Of a stretch of DNA of 64,000 nt, positions 54,203 to 64,000 are shown in pieces. Source of the DNA: Chamaelirium japonicum (lineage: Eukaryota > Streptophyta > Magnoliopsida > Liliales > Melanthiaceae); assembly GCA_947650365.1 (NCBI GenBank), contig OX393551.1, positions 92,726,697 through 92,790,696 of the forward strand, written 5' to 3'. Under the pieces are notes generated by a model. The model had not been told where the DNA came from. It made no database searches and saw only the letters and a list, made by a program, of their open reading frames with translations. The first letter of the stretch is position 1, and each line of letters starts with the position of its first letter. The translations under genes and the position numbers were made by a program.

Positions 54203-54635
54203 ATTTCTTAATATTTGAACTTAGGGCTTAAGCAATTCAGGTGTGCCACTTCTTACTATCGAGCCCAGCTGACCAGTCGTATCTCTCTCTTCTGTCTTTA
54301 TTTATCTCTTCGTTCTCTTCTCTCTTCTTCTCTCTCTTCTATAGAGTTTTAGAATTTAGATTCCTTCTTACTTCACACCTTTACCCATGGCGAATAGATT
54401 GGAAAAGGACTTCTTTTCTCTTCTCTCTTCAGAGAGATGAGAAAGAAGAAGAAAAAAAAAACAGAGAGATAAATAAAAAGAGAAGAAAGAAGAAGTCCTG
54501 CTCCAGTCCATTGACCCTGGGTATAGGTGTGAAGTAAGAAGGAATCTAAATTCCAAAACTCCTCTTCTCTCTTCGTTTCTCTCTCTATTTTCTTGTGACT
54601 GGTCGGCTGGGCTCGATATGTTCGTGCTGATAATG

Positions 54636-54757
54636 TGTTGTGAGATGAAAGAAAGAAAGAGCTATAAACATGCCCCACCCTAAAGGGGTCGTATATTATT
54701 TATAGGGTAAGCTTACTTAGGGCATAAGCAATCTATGGGAAACCCTAATCCATGGGA
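54636..54757 (-). mobile_element. LTR, U3 truncated (copy B)
   Basis: Telo-box AAACCCTAA at 54740-54748, TATA at 54697-54704; the palindrome has one change (CTTAGGGCATAAG). Confidence 0.75.
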
Positions 54758-54854
54758 GAAAAGAGAAGAAAATGGAGAAATTTAATTATATTATACGACC
54801 CCTTTTGGGTGGAGCAAGTTTGATGACTCTCCTTTTCTCCTATCTCACAACACG

Positions 54855-54960
54855 TTAATTAGTAAATTTAATTATTAAATTATTAAATTATTTAAATTAT
54901 CTAATAATTAAATAAATAATTAATTAAATAAAAAAATTATAGTAACATTACTATGATAAT
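54855..54960. repeat. A+T segment present in copy B only
   Basis: About 105 bp between ACACGTTAAT and AATAACATTGAG, missing at the equivalent point (about 17650) of copy A. Repeated AATAA at the edges suggests a deletion in A. It contains half of a foldback element (ACATTACTATGATAATCATA). Confidence 0.7.
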
Positions 54961-55153
54961 CATAATAACATTGAGATGATACTATTGAGAAGTGAAGTTT
55001 TGGAATTTAGATTCCTTCTTACTTCACACCTATACCTATGACAATAATCAATTATATATAATTAAATATTTATAAGGTAAGCTTACTAGTTAAGAGAATT
55101 GATTTAATAATTATTTAAATAAATAATTAATACGACCCCTTTAGGGTGGGGCA

Positions 55154-56033
55154 CGTTCGATCGGATAGTTGTCCACCGTCGGATCTCTTCCATGTATTAG
55201 GGTTTCCCATAGATTGCTTAGGCCCTAAGTAAGCTTGCCCTATAAATGATATACGAACCCTTTTGGGTGGGGCACATTTGACAACTCTTTCTTACTTTCA
55301 TCTTATAACGCATTATCAGCACGAACATGTCGAGCCCAACCGACCAGTCACAAAAACACAGAGAGAGAAATAAAGACTGAAGAAAGAGAAGAAGATATAG
55401 TTAAAAAATTAATAATTTAAATAAATTTATTATGTAATTATTTATTTAAATTTTTTTTTATTAAATTATGAAATATTAATTGAAATAAATAAAAAAATTT
55501 ATTATTTAATTAAGTAATAAAATAAAATAATAATTCAAAAACTATTTACTTATTATTTAAATAATAAATTAGTTTTTTGAATATATAAATAATAACATAT
55601 TTTTTTAAATAACTTAAATTTTTTTAAATAATCAAATTAATATTTATTTATTTTAATATTTAAATATTAAATAAAATATTTAAATAATTTAAATATTTAG
55701 TTATAAAGATAATTAAATATTTATTTAATTATTTAACTATTTAATTTATTAAATTAATTAAATTAATTAAATAATAGGAAGTAAAGAAGGAAGATGAGGC
55801 ACACTCGAATTTTTTGCTTTAAAAATAATTTATATTTTTCTTTAAAAAATTTTATATATTACAGCTATTATGAGATCGTTCGATCGGATAGCTGTCCACC
55901 GTCGGATCTCTCCCATGGATTAGGGTTTCCCATTGATTGCTTAAGCCCTATATAAGCTTACCCTATAAATAATATACGACCCCTTTAGGGTGGAGCATGC
56001 TTGATGGCTCTTTCTTTCTTCCATATCACAACA
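55154..56033 (+). mobile_element. Copy B counterpart of the compact TRIM-like element
   Basis: LTR 55154-55310, primer site 55311-55324, leader, A+T interior, purine tract near 55777-55800, and LTR 55866-56033. The same left-end truncation is present. The primer site after the second LTR (56034-56047) is followed by a small deletion that removes the usual CATGTCGAGCCC stretch. Confidence 0.6.
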
Positions 56034-56047
56034 CGTTATTAACACAA

Positions 56048-56742
56048 ACCGGTCATAAGAAAATGGAGAGAGAAACAAAAACAGAAGAGAGAGTAGATAA
56101 AAGAAGAGATCAAAGAGATAAATAAAGAGAGAAGAGAGAAGAAGTCATGCTCCAGTCCATTCACTATGGGTATAAGTATAAAGTAAGAAAGAATCTAAAT
56201 TCCAAAACTCAACTTCTTAATATTTATATAACCCCTTTAGGGTGGGGCACGTTTGACGGTTCTCCTTTTCTCCATCACACAATACGTTATCAGCGTGAAC
56301 ATGTCGAGCCCAGCCGACCAGTCATAAGAAAACAGAGAGAGAAAGAAAGACAGAAGAGAGAAGAGAATGCAGAGATAAACGAAGAGAGAAGATAGAAGTC
56401 ATGCTCCAACCTATTGGCCACGGGTATAGGTGTGAAGTAAGAAGAAATCGAATTAGGGTGGGGCATATTTGATGGCTCTCTTTTTCTCCCATCTCACAAC
56501 ACGTTATCAGCACGAATATGTCGAGCCCAATCGACCAGTCATAAGAAAACAGAGAGAGAAATGAAGATAGAAGAGAAAGAAGAAGAGAAAAGAAAATAAA
56601 GAGATAAACGAATAGGGAAGAGAGAAGAAGTCCTGCTCTAGTCTATTCGCCATAGGTATAGGTGTGTAGTAAGAAAGAATCTAAATTTTAAAACTCCACT
56701 TCTTAATAATATAATTAAATATCTTTGTTCTCTTCTCTCTTC
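56048..56742 (+). repeat. Plus-strand leader array (copy B)
   Basis: Collinear with 18712-19436. Confidence 0.62.
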
Positions 56743-56865
56743 TCCCATGGATTGAGGTTTACTATAGATTGCTTAGACCCTAAGTAAGCTTACCCTATAA
56801 ATAAAATACGACCCCATTAGGGTAGGGCATGTTTGACCGCTCTTTCTTTCTCCCATCTTATAAAA
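56743..56865 (+). mobile_element. LTR starting at the CCCATGG junction (copy B)
   Basis: Partner of 19437-19559. Confidence 0.72.
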
Positions 56866-57467
56866 CATTATTAGCACAAATATATCTAGCCCAGCCGACC
56901 AGTCATAAGAAAATAGAGATAGAAACGAAGACAGAAGAGAGAGAACAGAACTGAAAATTAATTATTTAAATAGTCTCTTCTCATACGGGTATAGGTGTGT
57001 AGTAAGAAGGAATCTAAATTCCAAAACTCCATAAAAGAGAGAGAAGAAAAGAGAAGAGAACGGAGAGATAAATGAAGAAAGAAGAGAGGAAAAGTCCTAC
57101 TCCAGTTCATTGGCCACAGGTATAGGTATGATGTAAGAAATAATCTAAATTCTAAAACTCCACTTTTCAATATTTATACGACCCCATTAGGGTAGGGCAT
57201 ATTTGACGGCTCTCTCTTTCTCCTATTTTACAACACTTTATCATTACGAACATGTCAAGCCCAGCTGACCAGTTATAAAAAAATAGAGAGAGAAACGAAG
57301 ACAAAAAAGAGATAAGCGAACAAAGAGATAAACAATGAGAGAAGAGAGAAGAAGTCCTGCTGTAGTCTATTGGCCACGGGTATAGGTGTGAAGTAAGAAG
57401 GAATCTAAATTCCAAAACTCTACTTTTCAATAAGATAATTAAATCTCTTTATTCTCTTCTTTCTTCT
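56866..57467 (+). repeat. Plus-strand leader array (copy B)
   Basis: Collinear with 19560-20160. Confidence 0.62.
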
Positions 57468-57587
57468 TCCATTGATTAGGGTTTTCCATAGATTACTTAG
57501 GCTCTAAGTAAGCTTCCCTATAAATAATATACGACCCCTTTAGATATGGCACGTTTGACGACTCTCTCTTTCTCCCATCTTACAATA
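57468..57587 (+). mobile_element. LTR (copy B)
   Basis: Partner of 20161-20281. Primer site TGTTATCAGTATAA at 57588-57601. Confidence 0.7.
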
Positions 57588-57964
57588 TGTTATCAGTATA
57601 AATATATCGAGCCCAGTCGACCAATCACAAGAAAATAAAGACAGAAACGAAGATAGAAGAGAGAGAATAAGAAAGAAGAGAACAGAGATATAAATGAAGA
57701 TAGAAGAGAGAAGAAGTTCTATTTTAGTCCATTGCTATCAAATCGAACGATTTCATAACAGTTATATTATTTTAAACTTTTTTAAAGAAAAATATAAATT
57801 ATTTTTATTGTAAAAAATTTATTGGCAATCTATTGAGAAAAGAAGAGAGAAGAGAATGGTGAGATAAACGAAGAGAGAAGAAAGAAGAAGTCCTACTCCA
57901 GTCCATTCGCCACGAGGATAGGTGTGAAGTAAGAAGGAATCTAAATTCCAAAACTCTACTTCTC

Positions 57965-58849
57965 AATAGTATCATCCCAAAGTTATTATAATTATCATAG
58001 TAATGCTACTATAATTTTTTTAATTAAATTAATTATTTATTTACTTTTTAAATAATTTAAATAATTTAATAATTTAAATAATTTAATAATTAAGCTTTTA
58101 GTAAAATAATATATTTATTTTATTATTTAATTATGTAGTTATTTAATTAAATTTATTATTTTATTTATTTTTTATTATTATATTAATAAATAATGATTTA
58201 ATTATATAATTAATATTTTAATTCATTTTATTAGTTATTTTTATAATTATTATTTTCTTTTTAAATAATTAAATTATTAGTTAATAATTTAAATATTTAA
58301 AAACTTTTGTAGTTAAGAAATATATTAAAACGATAATTTACTTAAAGGAATAAATAATTTAATTATTAAATTATTTTATAGTTAAATAAATAGTATTTTT
58401 AATTAATTATTATTTAATTAAATTTTCAAAAAATTATTTTATTAAATTATAAAATATTAATTAAAGTAAAAAAAAATAATTATTTAATTAAGTAATAAAA
58501 TAAAATAATAATTTAGTAACTATTAATTATTATTTCAATAATTAGTTAATTAGATGAATATATAAATAATAAAATATTTTTTTAAATAACTAAATTTTTT
58601 AAATAATCAAATAAATTTTTTTTTATTTTAATATTTAAATAATAAATAAATTATTTAAATAATTTAATTATTTAATTTTATAGATAATTAAATATTAATT
58701 TAATTATTTAATTATTTAACTATTTAATTTATTAAACTAATTAAATTAATTAAATAAAAGGAAGTAAAGAAGGAAGATGAGGCATACCCAAATTTTTTGC
58801 TTTAGAAATAATTTATATTTTTCTTTAAAAAAATTTACAAAAGTACAAC
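57965..58849. repeat. Long A+T-rich interior with purine tract (copy B)
   Basis: Collinear with 20630-21475. The A/T core differs by about 88 bp, near 58330-58440. Purine tract near 58757-58781. Confidence 0.65.
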
Positions 58850-58995
58850 TGTTATGAGATCGTTCGATCGGATGGCTATCCATCGTCCGATCTCTCCCAT
58901 GGATTAGGGTTTCCCATAGATTGCTTAGGCCCTAAGTAAGGTTAACCTATAAAAAATATATGACCCCTTTGGGGTGGGGTATATTTGAGAGCTCT
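58850..58995 (+). mobile_element. LTR with intact start, truncated in U5 (copy B)
   Basis: Partner of 21476-21620 with the same 3' truncation. The TATA region reads CCTATAAAAAATA. Confidence 0.75.
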
Positions 58996-59045
58996 ACTCC
59001 ACTTCTCAATAATATAATTAAATCTTTCCATTCTCTTTCCTATTC

Positions 59046-59163
59046 TCCCATGGATTTAACCTGTAGATTGCTTAGGCCCTAAGTAAGCTTATCCTATAAA
59101 TAATATATGACCCTTTAGGGTGGGGCATGTTTGACGGGTCTCTCTTTCTCCTATCTCATAATA
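59046..59163 (+). mobile_element. LTR (copy B)
   Basis: Partner of 21673-21790. Primer site AGTTATCAGCACAA at 59164-59177. Confidence 0.7.
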
Positions 59164-59421
59164 AGTTATCAGCACAAACATATCGAGCCCAGCCGACCAG
59201 TCGCAAGAAAATGGAAAGAGAAACGAAGACAGAAATAGAGTTTAGGAATTTAAATTCTTTCTTACTTTATACTTATACCCATGGTCAATGGACTAGAACA
59301 GGGCTTCTTCTCTCTTATCTCTTCGTTTATCTCTCCGTTCTCTTCCCACCCTTCTATTTTCGTTTTCTTTCAGTTTTCTTATAACTAGTCAGCTAGGCTC
59401 GACATGTTCGTCCTGATAACG

Positions 59422-59542
59422 TGTTGTGAGATGGGAGAAAGGAAGAGCCATCAAACATGCTCTACCCTAAAGGGGTCATATATTATTTATAGGGTAAGTT
59501 TACTTAGGGCCTAAGACATCTATGGCAAACCCTAATCGATGG
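59422..59542 (-). mobile_element. LTR, U3 truncated (copy B)
   Basis: Partner of 22048-22168. The palindrome is intact here (CTTAGGGCCTAAG). Confidence 0.72.
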
Positions 59543-60168
59543 AAGAAGATATAAGAGAATGAAGAGATTTAATTGTATTATTGAGAAGTGGAGTTTGAAA
59601 TTTAGATTCCTTCTTACTTCACACCTATACCCGTGGCTAATGGACTGGAGCATAAATTTTTCTCTCTTTTCTATTTATTTATTTCTCCGTTCTCTTCTCT
59701 CTTCTTCTCTCTCTTCTGTCTTTGTTTCTCTCTCCGTTTTCTTGTGTCTGGTCGGTTGGGCTCGATATGTTAGTGCTGATAACGTGTTGTGTTATAGGAG
59801 AAAGAGAGAGCCGTTAAACATGCCCTAAAACTCCACTTCTCAATAGTATCATCTTAATGTTATTATGATTATTAAAGTAATATTACTATAATTTTTTTAA
59901 TTAAATTAATTATTTATTTAATTATTAAATTATTTAAATGATTTATTAATTAATTTTTTAGTAAAATATTTAATTTATTTAATTATTTAATTATCTAGTT
60001 ATTTAATTAAATTTATTATTTTATTTATTTATTATTATTAAGATATTTAATAATTAAATTTTATAACAATTTAATTATTTAAAATATTAAATAATGAAAT
60101 AATGATTTAAAATATTTAAATAATTTTAAAAAATATTTAAAAAATATTTAATTTTAAAACATTATAAC
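59543..60168. repeat. Leader, U5 fragment and A+T block (copy B)
   Basis: Collinear with 22169-22784. Confidence 0.6.
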
Positions 60169-60539
60169 TGTTATGAGATCGTTCGAACGGATAGCTGTCC
60201 ACCATCGGATCTCTCCCATGGATTAGTGTTTCCCTTAGTTTGCTTAGGCACTAAGTAAGCTTACCCTATAAATAATATACGACTCTTTTATAGTTGGGCA
60301 CTTTATGGTCTGCAGGACAGGAGAAGTTGAGACAGTCTGTGATCTCCCTTTTCAGTGCTTGGATTGTACCATGGAGAGATAAGCTAGGGGTGGAAGCACT
60401 CAGCTTTGTAATGGTATCCTATCTTAGTTCGTAATGACTTCTGGTTGGGGTCCGCCAAACCCTCCCTCCTAAAAGGAGGGGTTCTCAAAAAAAAAAAAAA
60501 AAAAATTTGATGGCTCCCTCTTTCTCCTATTCCATAACA
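60169..60539 (+). mobile_element. Full-length LTR interrupted by the poly(A) retroposon (copy B)
   Basis: Left part 60169-60308, right part 60506-60539 (TTTGATGGCTCC to CCATAACA). The primer site CGTTATCAGGACAA is at 60540-60553. Confidence 0.8.
60309..60505 (+). mobile_element. LINE/SINE-like 3' end with poly(A), copy B
   Basis: Same insertion as 22925-23114, with only a few substitutions. The poly(A) is longer (19 A, 60487-60505). The flanks CTTTATGG and TTTGATGG again suggest a target duplication. The hairpin has a changed loop side (CCTAAAAGGAGG). Confidence 0.7.
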
Positions 60540-60751
60540 CGTTATCAGGACAAACATATCGAGCCCAGCCGACCAGTCGTAAGAAAATGGAGAAAAAAAC
60601 GAAGGCAAAAGAGAGAGAAGAAAAAAGAGAACGAAGGGATAAACGAAGAGAGAAGAGAGAAGAAGCCCTGCTCTAGTGCATTGGCTATGGGTATAGGTAT
60701 GAATTAAAATAACTAATTAATTATTTAATAACTAATTAGGGCTAACCAGTC

Positions 60752-60907
60752 ATTAGATCGGATGGCTGTCCACCGTCTAATCATGCCCATAGATTAGGAT
60801 TTCCAATAAATTACTTAGACCCTAAGTAAGCTTTCCCTATAAATAATATACGACCCCTTTAGGGTGGGGTATATTTGATGGCTCTCTCTTTCTCCCATCT
60901 GACAACA
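60752..60907 (+). mobile_element. Near-complete LTR lacking first ~10 bp (copy B)
   Basis: Partner of 23343-23499. The primer site is at 60908-60921. A 16 bp duplication of TAACTAATTA-type sequence lies just upstream (60715-60740). Confidence 0.75.
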
Positions 60908-60921
60908 CGTTATCAGCACAA

Positions 60922-61835
60922 ATATGTCGAGCCCAACCGACCAGTCACAAGAAAACAGAGAGAGAAACGAAGACAGAAAATAGAGAAGAAGAGAGAAAAG
61001 AACAAAGAGATAAACGAAGAGAGAAGAAGTCCTGCACTAGTCTATTGGCAATAGGTATAGGTGTGAAGTAAAAAGGAATCTAAATTCCAAAACTCTACTT
61101 CTCAATATTAATAGTACCCCTTTAGGGTGGGGATATTTGATGGCTCTTTATTTCTCCCATCTCATAACACGTTATCTTCATGAACATGTCGAGCCCAGCC
61201 GATTAGTCATAAGAAAACGAAGAGAGAAACGAAGACAAAAGAGAAGGAAGAAAAGAAAAAAGAACAAAAATATAAGCGAAGTGAGAAGAGGAAAGAAGTC
61301 CTGTTTTAGTCCATTGGCCACGGGTTTAGGTGTGAAGTAAGAAGGAATCTAAATTCCAAAACTCCACTGCTTAATATTTACACGATCCCTTTAGGGCGGG
61401 GCATATTTGATGAATCTCTCTTTCTCTCATCTTACAATACATTATCAGCATGAACATATCGAGCCTAGCCAATCAGTCACAAGAAAACAGAGAGAGAAAC
61501 AAAGACAGATGAGAGAGAAGAAGAGAGAAGAGAACAGAAAGATAAACGAAGAGATATGAGAGAAGAAGTCCTGCTCTAGTCCATTGGCCACAGGTATAGG
61601 TATAAAGTAAAATAGAATCTAAATTCCAAAACTCTACAGAAGAGAGAAGAAGACATAAGAGAACAGAGAGATAAATAAAGAGAGAAGAGAGAAGAAGTAA
61701 TGCTCTAGTCGATTAGCCACGGGTATAGGTGTGAAGTAAGACGGAATCTAAATTCCAAAACTCCACTTCTGTCTTCGTTTCTCTCTATTTTCTTACGACT
61801 GGTCGGCTGGGCATGACATGTTCTTACTGATAACA
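60922..61835. repeat. Plus-strand leader array (copy B)
   Basis: Collinear with 23514-24427. Confidence 0.62.
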
Positions 61836-62029
61836 TGTTATAAGATGGAAGAAAGAGAGAACCATCAAACAAGCCCCACCCTAAAGGGGTCATATATTAT
61901 TTAAAGGGTAAATTGTGAGATAGAAGAAAGAGAGAGCCATGAAATATGCCCCAACCAAAAGGGGTCGTATATTATTTATAGGGTAAGTTTACTTAGGACC
62001 TAAGCAATCTATAGGAAACCCTAATATAT
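61836..62029 (-). mobile_element. Tandem truncated LTR ends (copy B)
   Basis: Partner of 24428-24624. The first TATA is mutated (TATTATTTAAAGGG) and the second intact. Confidence 0.74.
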
Positions 62030-62267
62030 GAGAGAAAAGAATAAAAAGATTTAATTATATTATTGAGAAATAGAGTTATGGAATTTAGATTCTTTCTTAC
62101 TTCACACCAATACCCATGGCCAATGGACTGGAGTAAGACTTCTTCTCTCTTCTCTCTTCGTTTACCTCTCTGTTCTCTTCTCTCTTCTTCTCTCTCTTCT
62201 GTCTTTGTTTCTATCTCTATTTTCTTATGACTGGTTGGCTGTGCTCGATATATTCATGCTGATAACT

Positions 62268-62389
62268 TATTGTGAGATAGGAGAAAGAAGAAGTCATCAA
62301 ACTTTCCCCACCCTAAAGGGGTCGTTTATTATTTATAGGGTAAACTTACTTAGGGCCTAAGTAATCTATAGGAAACCCTAATCCATGGA
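62268..62389 (-). mobile_element. LTR, U3 truncated (copy B)
   Basis: Partner of 24867-24988. Confidence 0.72.
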
Positions 62390-62908
62390 AGAAAAGAGAA
62401 GAGAGCGGAGACAGAAGAGAACGAATAGATTAAATTATATTATTGAGAATTGGAGTTTTGGAATTTAGATTCCTTCTTACTTTGCATATATACCCGTAGC
62501 TAATGGACTGGAGCAGGACTTCTTCTCTCTTCTATGTTTATTTATCTCTCTGTTATCTTCTCTCTTCTTCTGTGGAGTTTTGGAATTTAGATTCCTTCTT
62601 ACTTCACACCTATACCCATGGCCAATGGACTGGAGCAGAACTTCTTCTCTCTTTGTTTATCTCTCCGTTCTCTTCTTTCTTCTTCTCTCTCTTCTGTCTT
62701 CGTTTCTCTCTCAGTTTTCTTATAACTGGTCGACTGGGCTCGATATGTTCGTGCTGATAATGTATTGTAAGATAGGAGATTGCTTATTTTTTTTATTTAT
62801 TTTAATTAATATTTCTTTAAATATTATAAAGTATATAATTTTTTTAAATATTTAAATTGTATCATCTCAATGTTATTATCTAAATATTTAATTATAAAAC
62901 ATTACAAC
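62390..62908. repeat. Two tandem minus leaders then A+T spacer (copy B)
   Basis: Collinear with 24989-25505. Confidence 0.6.
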
Positions 62909-63015
62909 TGATATAAGATTATTCGATCGGATGGCTATCCATCGTCGGATCTCTCCTATGGATTAGGGTTTCCCATAGATTGCATAGGCTCTAAGTAAGC
63001 TTACCCTATAAATAT
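62909..63015 (+). mobile_element. U3-only LTR ending at the TATA box (copy B)
   Basis: Partner of 25506-25613 with the same end point (CCCTATAAATATT). Confidence 0.75.
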
Positions 63016-64000
63016 TTAACTATATTTAATTAATTATCGCCACGGGTATAGTTGTGAAGTAAGAAGGAATCTAAATTCCAAAACTCTACTTCTCAACAGT
63101 ATCATTTCAACGTTATTTTGATTATCATAGTAATGCAACTATAATTTTTTTAATTTAATTAATCGTTTAAAATGAAGAGAGTTTTGGAATTTACTATGAT
63201 AATCGTAATAACATTAAGATGGTACTATTGAGAAGAGGAGGTTTTGAATTTAGATTTCTTCTTACTTCACACCTATACTCGTGGCCAATAGACTAGAGCA
63301 GGACTTCTTCTCTTTTATCTTTTCGTTTATCTCTCTGTTCTCTTCTCTCTTCCTCTCTCTCTTCTGTCTTCGTTTCTCTCTCCGTTTTCTTGTGACTGGT
63401 CAGGTGGGCTTGATATGTTCGTACTAATAACGTGTTGTGAGATGGGAGAAAGAGAGCTGTCAAAAGTGCCCCACCCTAAAGGGGTCGTATAAATATTGAG
63501 AAGTAAAGTTTTGGAATTTAGATTCCTTCTTACTTCATACCTATACCCGTGGCCAATGGACTGGAGCAGGACTTCTTCTCTCTTCTCTTTTTGTTTATCT
63601 CTCCATTCTCTTCTCTCTTCTTCTCTCTTTTATATATTTATTTCTCTCTCTGCTTTCTTGAGGATAGACATGTTTGTGCTGATAACGTATTGTGAGATGG
63701 GAAAAATAAAAAGATATCAAATATGCCCCACACTAAAGGGGTCATATAAATATTAAGAAGTAGAGCTTATTAATTTAAATTCCTTCTTACTTCATGTCTA
63801 TACCCATGGCCAATTGACGAGAGTAGAATTTCTTCTCTTTTCTCTCTTTATTTATTTCTCCGTTATCTTCTCTCTTCCCATCTTTCTTCTATTTTTGTTT
63901 CTCATTCCATTTTCTTGTGACTGGTTGGCTGAGCTCGACATATTCATGCTGATAACGTGTTGTGAGATAGGACAAAGAGATGGGAGAGATCCGACGGGTC
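63016..64000. repeat. Leader array to window end (copy B)
   Basis: Collinear with 25614-26598: a foldback-like A+T piece at 63090-63230, then minus leaders with R-U5 fragments at about 63430-63500 and 63684-63750. Nothing else is visible. Confidence 0.58.

Larger units (their letters stand above)
40446..64000. repeat. Copy B of the tandem segmental duplication (incomplete)
   Basis: Direct repeat of copy A. It lacks the equivalent of 5195-8440, with the junction near 45640. It carries about 105 bp near 54855-54960 that A lacks, and a few 10-90 bp differences in the A+T blocks near 58330-58440 and 60715-60735. Differences are mostly transitions. The window ends at the equivalent of about base 26600 of copy A. 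Confidence 0.93.

Noticed and set aside
1..64000. Recurrent peptides such as NLDSFLLHTYTRGQW
   Set aside because: They are the translated leader end (the GGAATTTAGATTCC region and CTATACCCGTGGCC). Recurrence reflects DNA repeat copy number; frames are inconsistent and stops or indels are frequent.
1..64000. CRISPR-like or bacterial repeat array
   Set aside because: Repeat spacing is irregular, units are about 300 bp and occur in both orientations, and there are no spacers or cas genes. Poly(A) retroposon and LTR features are eukaryotic.
40446..64000. Copy B as an assembly artefact
   Set aside because: Not excluded, but the copies differ by a few percent, by a 3.2 kb presence/absence and by many small indels, which is more than sequencing error. 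Divergent haplotypes joined in assembly remain possible and need long reads.

Overview
The window is gene-free, A+T-rich repetitive DNA, most likely plant heterochromatin. No gag, pol, transposase or other protein homology can be read on either strand. The longest open frames (about 140 codons) are low-complexity: Phe/Leu/Ser-rich on pyrimidine-rich strands and Arg/Glu/Lys-rich on purine-rich strands. They are translations of one repeated noncoding module.

That module looks like the 5' end of a small non-coding LTR retrotransposon. It has a short LTR of about 168 bp with ends TGTTATGAGAT...ATCTCACAACA. The LTR carries a telo-box (AAACCCTAA), a CTTAGGGCCTAAG palindrome and a TATA box. A primer-binding site (consensus CGTTATCAGCACGA) touches the LTR end, followed by a purine-rich leader of about 200 bp and an A+T-rich interior. 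As I recall plant tRNA-Ile, the primer site is complementary over 14 nt to the anticodon arm of tRNA-Ile(IAU), with C opposite inosine; that would mean half-tRNA priming. In at least two places (17841-18711, 33771-35068) LTR, primer site, leader, interior, purine tract and second LTR occur in order, as in TRIM-type elements. Everywhere else the LTR and leader are truncated and rejoined at a few recurrent junctions, in both orientations, giving satellite-like arrays (period about 290 or 360 bp) and inverted pairs.

At large scale the window is a tandem segmental duplication. Bases 1-40445 (copy A) repeat from 40446 to the window end (copy B, matching A to about 26600). Divergence is a few percent, e.g. 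4 mismatches in the first 119 bases. Copy A holds a 3.2 kb segment (5195-8440) missing from B, and B holds about 105 bp missing from A near 17650. An older, more diverged duplication relates about 9000-12300 to about 36700-40020. One foreign insertion, a LINE/SINE-like 3' end with poly(A), interrupts the same LTR in both copies (22925-23114; 60309-60505), so it predates the 40 kb duplication.

Substitutions between modules are largely C-to-T/G-to-A at CG and CHG sites, as expected for long-methylated plant repeats. The organism cannot be named from this sequence. Motif reading was done by eye, so boundaries of degenerate copies are good to about 5-10 bases.
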